From Bacteroidales bacterium (lineage in GTDB: Bacteria; Bacteroidota; Bacteroidia; Bacteroidales; SMBSF77): a DNA stretch of 5,457 nt. How positions within the stretch are numbered: position 1 is the first letter of the stretch; every line of letters begins with the position of its first letter. The stretch lies in contig JAIOTT010000507.1 of the NCBI GenBank assembly GCA_021106655.1, forward strand, positions 1-5,457. Reading direction: 5' to 3'. Below the pieces are notes generated by a model. That model was not told the origin of the DNA, ran no database searches, and worked only from the letters and a program-made list of their open reading frames with translations. The position numbers and the translations under genes are program-made. This document shows positions 1-4,664 of this stretch, piece after piece.

Positions 1-6
1 AAGAGT

Positions 7-117
<111 letters not shown>

Positions 118-124
118 TTTATAT

Positions 125-153
125 AAACCCCGGTTATGCCGGGGTTTTTTTTT
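125..153 (+). terminator. Rho-independent terminator of the rRNA operon
   Basis: Perfect 9-bp stem AAACCCCGG (125-133) with CCGGGGTTT (139-147), 5-nt loop TTATG, and a run of nine T from 145 to 153. It lies 8 bases past the 5S gene. It is GC-rich in an AT-rich setting and is the strongest terminator in the window. Confidence 0.93.
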
Positions 154-172
154 GACTAAAATTTTAATACTT

Positions 173-246
173 CTCTCCTATTTGATTGTTGATTTGAAGT
201 AAATCACAAACCGCTAATCAAATATCAAAAATCCTGATACGATTAG
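173..246. repeat. Dispersed repeat, copy 1 (left of hicBA)
   Basis: Related to a second copy at 724-803. The core at 201-235 matches 761-795 in 34 of 35 bases (single difference A230/T790). Flanking parts are also alike: a TCTC-CTAT lead-in, GATTGTTGATT, and after the core another CGATT. No inverted ends or ORF are visible, so it is not an insertion sequence. The repeat carries heptad-like units (GATTGTT, GATTTGA) of the kind found in other gaps. It has no recognised family; a noncoding relic or a slippage-derived repeat are both possible. Confidence 0.65.
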
Positions 247-291
247 GGATGCTCTGTTTATTGAAATAGTGGAATGTATATATATTTTCAT

Positions 292-299
292 TATCTTTG
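292..299 (+). promoter_or_regulatory. Candidate -7 promoter element for hicBA
   Basis: TATCTTTG matches the Bacteroidota -7 consensus TAnnTTTG exactly. No TTG lies at the expected 19-21 bp upstream; the nearest, at 261-263, is 28 bp away. The call therefore rests on the -7 box alone. If real, transcription would start near 306, leaving a very short leader before the ATG at 315. That would also exclude the upstream TTG at 297 as the start codon. Confidence 0.35.
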
Positions 300-314
300 A
301 AAAAAATAAGAAAA

Positions 315-506
315 ATGAATACTAAAGAGTTTGTATATTGGCAAGAGGAAAATATGTGGATTGGTTTTTTAAAGGAGTATCCGGATTACTGGACTCAGGG
401 TTATACTTTTGAAGAATTAAAAGATAACCTAAAGGATATTTTTGCGGAAATAATTAGTGGTACAATTCCTAATATCAGGAAAACAGGTGAACTTGAAATA
501 GCATAA
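315..506 (+). CDS. hicB: HicB-family antitoxin, short form (63 aa)
   Basis: Predicted antitoxin of a HicBA type II TA module; in this family HicB binds and neutralises the HicA mRNA interferase in the cytoplasm. The protein begins MNTKEFVYWQEENMWIGFL and shows the compact HicB core: a W-Q-E-E strand, then a T-Q-G-Y-T-F-E-E-L-K-D-N-L-K helix (about residues 28-41) like the usual T-x-G-x-T-x-E-E-A-x-x-N-L. No C-terminal HTH or ribbon-helix-helix domain is present, so autoregulation by direct DNA binding is not evident. The frame is also open from a TTG at 297, but that codon falls in a candidate -7 box, so the ATG at 315 is preferred. A hicA relic follows 37 bases downstream. The reading frame itself is intact. 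Family assignment is by recognition of the pattern plus the hicA neighbour. Confidence 0.77.
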   Translation: MNTKEFVYWQEENMWIGFLKEYPDYWTQGYTFEELKDNLKDIFAEIISGTIPNIRKTGELEIA

Positions 507-543
507 AATATCAGTTATTATCAATTTATTCTATTTTATTTTA

Positions 544-706
544 ATGAAACGAAGAGATCTAATTAAAAAGCTAGAAAAAGCCAATTGTGTCCTAATCAGG
601 CATGGAGGAAAACACGACTGGTACCAAAATATCTCAACCGATCCCTCGCCATAAAGAGATAATTAAAAACCTTGCCAAACGAATTTTAAAAATTCTAAAT
701 GCATAA
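544..706 (+). pseudogene. hicA: HicA toxin gene, inactivated by a frameshift
   Basis: HicA toxins are small dsRBD-fold mRNA interferases. Frame 1 from the ATG at 544 gives MKRRDLIKKLEKANCVLIRH followed by GGKHDWYQN, including the G-G-K-H-D-W-Y motif with the family's catalytic histidine. It then runs into STDPSP and a TAA at 652-654, after 36 residues. One base further on, the next frame continues the family pattern from about 632: SQPIPRHKEI, then NLAKRILKILNA, ending at TAA 704-706. Intact relatives usually have about five residues (like PKTGI) between YQN and SQP. Here a single base joins them, which is best explained by a deletion of about 14 bases. The strand that completes the fold is lost in frame 1, so a working toxin is unlikely. 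The start lies 37 bases after hicB, as in an operon. Confidence 0.84.
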
Positions 707-723
707 TCTTTATTTGGTCAAAA

Positions 724-834
724 TCTCTATACGATTGTTGATTCTTGATTGAAGAAAATCAAATCACAAACCGCTAATCAAATATCAAATATCCTATCCG
801 ATTGTTGAGTGTTGCTTGTTGATTATTGAAAGAT
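724..834. repeat. Dispersed repeat, copy 2, running into a heptad array
   Basis: The core 761-795 is the partner of 201-235 (34 of 35 identical). It is preceded by heptads GATTGTT, GATTCTT and GATTGAA (733-753). It is followed by another 7-bp series at 800-834 whose units are GATTGTT, GAGTGTT, GCTTGTT and GATTATT. The two cores lie 560 bp apart in the same orientation and bracket the hicB/hicA remnant. No ORF is seen here. Confidence 0.65.
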
Positions 835-984
835 CAAAATCCTCAAACATTCATATATAATTTTTTTCAGTTTCAGATAAAATATCAAATCACCTCAACC
901 CTTACCTTAGTCCAAAAACCAACTCCATTTACTCGTTGAGAAATCCTACTTACTCAATCTTCTGACTTATATACTAATTCCTGC
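835..984. other. Intergenic stretch with nothing recognisable
   Basis: The gap between the hicA relic and the next antitoxin gene is about 440 bases (707-1145). Its left part is repeat and its right part holds promoters. This middle piece shows no ORF of useful length on either strand, no hairpin followed by T, and no RNA gene. A fragment at 881-891 (AATATCAAATC) echoes the dispersed repeat but is too short to call. Confidence 0.5.
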
Positions 985-1015
985 TTTGCAATACATTTTC
1001 TAAGGTGTATATTTG
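985..1015 (+). promoter_or_regulatory. Upstream promoter (P1) of the antitoxin-toxin operon
   Basis: TTTG at 985-988 (the -33 element) is separated by 19 bp from TATATTTG at 1008-1015, a full match to the Bacteroidota -7 consensus TAnnTTTG. The predicted start is near 1022, giving a leader of about 120 nt before the ATG at 1146. It is in tandem with a second promoter 51 bp downstream. Confidence 0.62.
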
Positions 1016-1035
1016 TCATTTATAAGTTCTTCTTA

Positions 1036-1066
1036 TTGCGTTTTACTATGAAGTATTGTATTTTTG
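1036..1066 (+). promoter_or_regulatory. Downstream promoter (P2) of the antitoxin-toxin operon
   Basis: TTG at 1036-1038, a 20-bp spacer, then TATTTTTG at 1059-1066, matching TAnnTTTG. The predicted start is near 1073, about 70 nt before the ATG at 1146. An 8-bp inverted repeat overlaps its -7 box, so P2 is the more likely target of autoregulation. Confidence 0.6.
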
Positions 1067-1084
1067 TAAAAATCAGAAATACAA
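1056..1084 (+). promoter_or_regulatory. Candidate operator: inverted repeat over P2
   Basis: Perfect 8-bp arms TTGTATTT (1056-1063) and AAATACAA (1077-1084) with a 13-nt spacer. The arms are 21 bp apart centre to centre, about two helical turns, as suits a dimeric repressor. The element covers the -7 box and the predicted transcription start. Antitoxins of RelBE/ParDE-type modules commonly repress their own promoter, so the position fits. Arms of this length can arise by chance in AT-rich DNA; the call depends on location. Confidence 0.38.
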
Positions 1085-1145
1085 GTAACAGAGAAAATTT
1101 TTACTTTAGGATAATCCGCCATACAACATTAATAAATCATTGATC

Positions 1146-1376
1146 ATGAATCTTCAGTATATTTCAGACAGTAAAGGAAAAACAACCGGTGTATATATTC
1201 CAATTCAAGAATGGATTAAACTTAAAAGTAAATTCAAAGGTATTGAGCAAGAGGAAATAGATATTCCCGTATGGCATGTGGATTTGGTTAAAGAACGCAT
1301 TGAAAGCTATAACAATAATTTTGAGAAGCTCCAGGATTTTGATATTGCTATGGATGATATCGAAAATGAATTGTAA
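1146..1376 (+). CDS. Antitoxin of a RelE/ParE-type TA module (76 aa)
   Basis: Predicted small cytoplasmic antitoxin that would bind and neutralise the toxin encoded by the overlapping downstream gene. The N-terminal part begins MNLQYISDSKGKTTGVYIPI and continues with E-W-I-K-L-K, a pattern of D-x-K-G-K followed by V-x-I-P-I-x-E-W seen in Phd-like antitoxins. The C-terminal half (about residues 38-76) is acidic and probably helical, ending D-F-D-I-A-M-D-D-I-E-N-E-L, typical of a segment that wraps around a toxin. The frame extends to a TTG at 1140, but the ATG at 1146 is preferred. The stop TAA (1374-1376) shares its last A with the ATG of the toxin gene, so the two are translationally coupled. 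Two promoters and an inverted repeat lie upstream. The reading frame is intact although the toxin is not. The exact antitoxin family is not certain. Confidence 0.75.
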   Translation: MNLQYISDSKGKTTGVYIPIQEWIKLKSKFKGIEQEEIDIPVWHVDLVKERIESYNNNFEKLQDFDIAMDDIENEL

Positions 1377-1681
1377 TGTATAAATCGACTATATTACCTC
1401 TTGCAAAAGAAGATATTAAGGAAGCAACCCTTTGGTATAACAAAAAATAGAAAGGATTAGGGAAGAGATTTATTACTCAGGTTCGTGAAAAAGTACAGTT
1501 TCTTCAAAGAAATCCAAAAGCTCATAATATCCGTTATGAAAATGTCAGAACTGCTGTTTTAAATGTGTTCCCATTTATGATACATTACTCAATTGATGAA
1601 AAGAATCAAATAGTTGTTGTTCTTGCCGTTTTACATACAAGTCGTAATCCTGATATTTGGGGAAAAATAAAGAAGTATTAA
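1376..1681 (+). pseudogene. RelE/ParE-family toxin gene with an internal TAG stop
   Basis: The frame starts at the ATG overlapping the antitoxin stop and is 102 codons long including the final TAA, interrupted only by TAG at 1448-1450 (codon 25). The N-terminal part reads MYKSTILPLAKEDIKEATLW and then YNKK before the stop. After it come KGLGKRFITQVREKVQF, a NIRYENVRTAVLNVFPFMIHY block and HTSRNPDIWGK. This is the RelE/ParE toxin pattern: the LAKEDI helix, a central R-Y strand and a C-terminal H-T-S-R-N-P. Relatives of this subfamily normally carry Q at the stop position (N-K-Q-K-G-L-G-like), so a single C-to-T change of CAG would explain the break. No good internal start lies just after the stop, so the product would be a 24-residue peptide. 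Members of the family are ribosome-dependent RNases (RelE) or gyrase poisons (ParE); which one cannot be told here. Confidence 0.86.
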
Positions 1682-1722
1682 TCAATCGATTGTTGATTAT
1701 TGAATGTTGATTGAAGTTGAAC
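1681..1722. repeat. Heptad array after the toxin relic
   Basis: Six 7-bp units in one register starting at the last base of the toxin stop codon. Four successive units from 1688 are variants of GATTGTT (GATTATT, GAATGTT and GATTGAA among them). The units resemble those at 733-753 and 800-834. Confidence 0.65.
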
Positions 1723-1748
1723 TCAACCCACAACAATAATATTCATTT

Positions 1749-1780
1749 TCAAATTTTCAAATTAACACATTTTCAAATTA
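1749..1780. repeat. Octad array upstream of the porin promoter
   Basis: Four 8-bp units in register; the first, second and fourth are TCAAATT followed by T or A, and the third diverges (ACACATTT). The period here is 8 rather than 7. The array ends 26 bp before the -33 element of the porin promoter. Confidence 0.55.
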
Positions 1781-1805
1781 TTCTCATCCCTCTGCACAAT
1801 ATTCC

Positions 1806-1835
1806 TTGCCCCTTCTGCCTTATTTTCTATATTTG
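1806..1835 (+). promoter_or_regulatory. Promoter of the porin gene
   Basis: TTG at 1806-1808, a 19-bp spacer, then TATATTTG at 1828-1835, a full match to the Bacteroidota consensus. The predicted start is near 1842, leaving a leader of about 12 nt before the ATG at 1854. The same TTG is the first codon of the longest open frame. This promoter therefore argues that the TTG is a -33 box and not a start codon. Confidence 0.65.
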
Positions 1836-1853
1836 TATCACCTTATAGCTATT

Positions 1854-3767
1854 ATGCAAGCCCTGAAAAAAATAATAATCTCTTTGTTATTGGCAGTTAT
1901 TTACTCAATGCCAATAATAGCATCTGAGAATGATAGCATTAAGCCTAAAATTGATTCAACTGCAGTCTTCCACTATCTAAATAGTGTTGATAGTATTTAT
2001 ATCCCAAAACTATTTCTGATTGATACTTGCCTTGATGGAGTCCAAAAATACGACCCTCTAAGAAAATGGCATAAATATTATTCATCACTTGGAAATATCG
2101 GCCTTGCATACGACCCTATGCTCTTCTCTCCTACCCATTCTGTTGGTTTTGATTATGGAATCCACTCTTTCGATGAGTATTTATTTTCTAATGGAAATAC
2201 TAAATCTTATAAAACTATTATTCCTTATACCGATATTTTCTATGTTATGGGAAGGAACAAAGAACATTTCCTTAATGTTACACATACTCAAAATATTAAA
2301 AGAAATCTTTCTATAGGACTCGATTTCAGACTTATTAACTCCCCCGGATTCTATGCATCCCAAAAATCTGATAATTCAAGTATTGTTTTTTCAACTAACT
2401 ACTCAAGCAATAACAAAAGATATAATATTCTTGCGAAATTTCTTCACAATGGTGTAAAAGTCCAGGAAAATGGAGGAATAGAAAACGATAGTGCTTTTGA
2501 TTATAATCAGGAAGCCAACAGACGGATAATTGAAGTAAATCTTAATGATGCAATGCGAAGAATTAAGGAAACAGAAGTTTATGTTCAGAATTCTTATATC
2601 TTATCAAAAAATCCTCCCCCTGTCGCTGATACTAATAATATGCAAGATCTCCTCAAACCTAAATTATTCAATCCCGGTAATATTTCGCATACTTTTGTTT
2701 TTAACAGAAAACTAATTATTTATGAAGATAAGGATCCCGCAAGTGGATTTTACCCTGTAATAAACCATGACTCTCTTCTTACATACGACTCTACTGCAAT
2801 TATTAAATTTGAGAATCGCATCGGATGGTCTAACTTTGATAATTATGATCTGCAAGAAAATAATTTCCTGAATGCCGCTTTTGGTCTTACAATGAGAAAT
2901 ATTAAGCTAAGCAACGATTCATCTGATCATATAATAAATCAACTTGCCCTCTCAGCAAAAGCCGCAAAATCATTTCTTAAAAAATTTATAGCTTATTTGG
3001 ATGCTGATTATATTATTGGTGATTATAATAATGGAGACCACTTATTGAGAGGGCAAATAAATTGGCTTTTCGGCAACGATACAGTTAATGAAAAGCTCGT
3101 TGTATTTAAGTTAGGATATTATAACCAGGAACCTGCATTCCTATATCAACAACACTATTCAAACAATTTCATATGGAATAATGATCTTGGAAAACAACAA
3201 GTGCTTTCCTCCAGCTTAAACCTGAGAATCAAAAACTTCACAGCTAGAATTAACTATTATAACATTAATTCATTTTTGTATTTCAATTTATCCGCTCTCC
3301 CGGAACAAAGTGATAATTCCATCAATGTCATTACTGCATCTGTTTTTAAAAGCTTCATCTTAGGTAAGTTTCAATTAGACAATGAAGTGGTTTACCAATA
3401 TGACGGAAGATCAGATGTGCTGAGGCTTCCTGACTTAATCCTAAATCATTCCGTTTATCTTAATCTTGACCTGTTCAAACGAGCTGTATCAACCCAAACG
3501 GGTGTGGATATCTTTTATAACACTGCTTATTATGCTAATTCATACATGCCGGCTACTGCTGTATTTTATCTTCAGAATGATAAAAAGACAGGTAATTATG
3601 TATATGTGGACTTTTTTATGAATTTTAAGATTAAGAGAGCAATAATATTTGCAAAATATGAACATATAAATAAAGGATTATTCAATTCTAATTATTATAT
3701 GACACCCCACTACCCCATGCCTGACGGTGCTTTTAAGTTTGGTGTGAAATGGCGATTCTATAACTAA
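1854..3767 (+). CDS. Putative outer-membrane porin (PF14121-like), 637 aa
   Basis: Predicted outer-membrane beta-barrel protein of the Bacteroidota 'putative porin' family; substrate unknown. From the ATG at 1854 it opens with a Sec signal peptide, MQALKKIIISLLLAVIYSMP then IIAS, with likely cleavage after A23 or S24. Family-like blocks follow: D-P-L-R-K-W-H-K-Y-Y-S-S-L-G-N-I-G (about 67-83), then IIPYTDIFYVMG, NVTHTQNIKRNLSIGLDFR and SNNKRYNILAKFLHNG. The last two thirds alternate polar and aromatic residues as in beta strands, for example INWLFGNDTVNEKLVVFKLGY and FMNFKIKRAIIFAKYEH. The C-terminus, FKFGVKWRFYN, fits a final barrel strand rich in aromatic residues. Length is in the family's usual range. 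The frame extends 16 codons upstream to a TTG, but that removes a clean signal peptide and overlaps the promoter. It is monocistronic as far as seen: 210 bases of repeat separate it from the next gene. Confidence 0.85.
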   Translation: MQALKKIIISLLLAVIYSMPIIASENDSIKPKIDSTAVFHYLNSVDSIYIPKLFLIDTCLDGVQKYDPLRKWHKYYSSLGNIGLAYDPMLFSPTHSVGFDYGIHSFDEYLFSNGNTKSYKTIIPYTDIFYVMGRNKEHFLNVTHTQNIKRNLSIGLDFRLINSPGFYASQKSDNSSIVFSTNYSSNNKRYNILAKFLHNGVKVQENGGIENDSAFDYNQEANRRIIEVNLNDAMRRIKETEVYVQNSYILSKNPPPVADTNNMQDLLKPKLFNPGNISHTFVFNRKLIIYEDKDPASGFYPVINHDSLLTYDSTAIIKFENRIGWSNFDNYDLQENNFLNAAFGLTMRNIKLSNDSSDHIINQLALSAKAAKSFLKKFIAYLDADYIIGDYNNGDHLLRGQINWLFGNDTVNEKLVVFKLGYYNQEPAFLYQQHYSNNFIWNNDLGKQQVLSSSLNLRIKNFTARINYYNINSFLYFNLSALPEQSDNSINVITASVFKSFILGKFQLDNEVVYQYDGRSDVLRLPDLILNHSVYLNLDLFKRAVSTQTGVDIFYNTAYYANSYMPATAVFYLQNDKKTGNYVYVDFFMNFKIKRAIIFAKYEHINKGLFNSNYYMTPHYPMPDGAFKFGVKWRFYN

Positions 3768-3842
3768 TTATTAATTATAAATGGTTAATTATTAATTAAA
3801 ATACTTCGAAATTCGATATTCGGTGTTCGATATTCGATATTT
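3766..3842. repeat. Heptad array starting in the porin stop codon
   Basis: Eleven consecutive 7-bp units in one unbroken register. The first units are AATTATT-like (3766-3800); the unit then changes to GATATTC-like (3808-3842) without losing phase. The first unit begins at the second base of the porin TAA. The part from 3801 is closely related to 3924-3965. No stable terminator hairpin is evident here. Confidence 0.72.
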
Positions 3843-3849
3843 CAAAATA

Positions 3850-3909
3850 GATATGAGATTATGAGATATGAGACTATTGGATAATGTGTTAATTTGATAA
3901 TGTGATAAT
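3850..3909. repeat. Mixed 7/8-bp tandem units
   Basis: Three copies of an ATGAGAT-like word between about 3853 and 3875 are spaced 8 and then 7 bp. Four octads in register follow at 3878-3909, of the form TGGATAAT, GTGTTAAT, TTGATAAT and a further variant. The stretch sits between two GATATTC heptad arrays. Confidence 0.6.
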
Positions 3910-3923
3910 TCATTTATTCAAAA

Positions 3924-3965
3924 ATACTTCAAAATTCATTATTCGTTAATCGATATTCGATATTC
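3924..3965. repeat. Heptad array upstream of the lipoprotein gene
   Basis: Six 7-bp units in register, each ending in C, from ATACTTC through ATTATTC to two exact GATATTC units. It is a second copy of 3801-3842: both begin ATACTTC and end in GATATT(C/T). It ends 12 bp before the ATG at 3978, so the immediate 5' region of that gene is repeat. No TAnnTTTG promoter element could be found nearby. Confidence 0.7.
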
Positions 3966-3977
3966 AAAAAACATAGC

Positions 3978-4541
3978 ATGAAAACGAAAATCTTTGCAAT
4001 ACAACTTTTATTAATTACTTTAGTTCTTAACGGTTGCATTCCAAGTGTTCATCCATTATATACTGAGGATGATCTGGTGTTTAAATCTGAAATTCTGGGT
4101 ACCTGGATTGAAAGCGGAAATGAGGTAGAATGGGTATTTGAAGATTCAGGAAAGAATTCATATATACTAAGAATCACCGAAAACGGGAAATTATGCAACC
4201 TCGACCTTCATCTCGTATTGTTGGGAGATAAATATTTCTTTGACTTTTTCCCCGGCGAAAATGATCATATTGATGATATGAGTGGATACTTGTCGTTGCA
4301 ATTTATTCCGGTACACACATTTGCAAAGGTTCTTATTGATGAAGACTATATGGTAATATACAGATTTGATCCCTCCTGGTTAGAAGAAATGCTGAAGGAA
4401 AATGAAGGATTGATCAAGAATGAAATAACCAGCAAGTATATTCTACTGACCGCCTCAACTGAAGAACTGCAAGGATTTGTAACACAGCACGCAGACGTAG
4501 ACGAAGCCTTTCTGGAGAAGACAATGCTTTATAGGAAATAG
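3978..4541 (+). CDS. Predicted lipoprotein of unknown function (187 aa)
   Basis: The N-terminus is a type II (lipoprotein) signal peptide, MKTKIFAIQLLLITLVLNGC, with lipobox L-N-G-C and the lipidated cysteine at residue 20. The mature part opens CIPSVHPLYTEDDLVF, followed by E-I-L-G-T-W. I recognise this Cys-x-P-S-x-H-P-L-Y opening with a nearby L-G-T-W from uncharacterised bacterial lipoproteins, but know no function. Later parts alternate short beta-like stretches (EVEWVFED, KYFFDFFPG, VHTFAKVLI, YMVIYRF) and a helical C-terminus with L-L-T-A-S-T-E-E-L-Q-G-F. No acidic surface-export signal directly follows the cysteine, so a periplasm-facing location is the better guess. The gene converges with the LiaF-like gene; both are flanked by heptad repeats. 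Confidence 0.82.
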   Translation: MKTKIFAIQLLLITLVLNGCIPSVHPLYTEDDLVFKSEILGTWIESGNEVEWVFEDSGKNSYILRITENGKLCNLDLHLVLLGDKYFFDFFPGENDHIDDMSGYLSLQFIPVHTFAKVLIDEDYMVIYRFDPSWLEEMLKENEGLIKNEITSKYILLTASTEELQGFVTQHADVDEAFLEKTMLYRK

Positions 4542-4595
4542 TATTGAGTATTGAGTATTGAGTATCAGGTATCAGTAAGAAGTGAGAAGTGAGCA
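4540..4595. repeat. Heptad array starting in the lipoprotein stop codon
   Basis: Eight 7-bp units in one register, beginning at the second base of the TAG stop (4539-4541). Three exact AGTATTG units are followed by AGTATCA-like ones and then GTGAGAA-like ones, so the unit drifts while the period holds. The 3' end overlaps a candidate terminator. Confidence 0.72.
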
Positions 4596-4617
4596 GTTTG
4601 GTTACTGCCGACTTTTT
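4588..4617 (+). terminator. Possible terminator of the lipoprotein gene
   Basis: GCAGT (4593-4597) pairs with ACTGC (4604-4608) around a 6-nt TTGGTT loop. After a 2x2 internal loop, AGT (4588-4590) pairs with ACT (4611-4613), and T residues run to 4617. The stem is short and interrupted, hence modest confidence. Its left arm is made of the heptad units. Confidence 0.35.
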
Positions 4618-4622
4618 CCTGA

Positions 4623-4664
4623 ATTCGTAATTCATAATTCATAATCCGCAATTCGTAATTACTA
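4623..4664. repeat. Heptad array ending at the LiaF-like stop codon
   Basis: Six 7-bp units in register: variants of ATTCGTA and ATTCATA, plus one ATCCGCA and one ATTACTA. The last unit ends at 4664, the base directly before the - strand gene's stop codon (4665-4667). Confidence 0.7.

Noticed and set aside
1083..1106. Inverted repeat AAGTAA / TTACTT in the antitoxin leader
   Set aside because: Six-base arms with a 12-nt spacer are weak; the longer perfect repeat at 1056-1084 is the better operator candidate.
173..1722. Integrated element or insertion sequence carrying the TA genes
   Set aside because: No transposase, integrase, terminal inverted repeats or target-site duplication are visible; only direct repeats are seen, reported as such.
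1845..1852. ATAGCTAT palindrome just before the porin ATG
   Set aside because: Eight bases of palindrome in AT-rich DNA is expected by chance and has no supporting context.
2089..2316. Open frame of 75 codons inside the porin gene
   Set aside because: Out-of-frame shadow: the overlapping porin frame has a signal peptide, family motifs and full length; this one shows no motif.
2181..2363. Open frame of 60 codons on the - strand inside the porin gene
   Set aside because: Antisense shadow with no promoter element or recognisable domain.
3889..3896. TTAATTTG as a -7 box for the lipoprotein gene
   Set aside because: One mismatch to TAnnTTTG, no TTG at 19-21 bp upstream, and the word is part of an octad repeat.
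3766..3965. Possible CRISPR array
   Set aside because: Units are 7-8 bp, directly contiguous and degenerate, with no spacers of constant length and no cas genes.
4414..4635. Open frame of 73 codons on the - strand over the lipoprotein end
   Set aside because: Half of it is translated heptad repeat (low-complexity wording) and the rest is antisense to a convincing lipoprotein.
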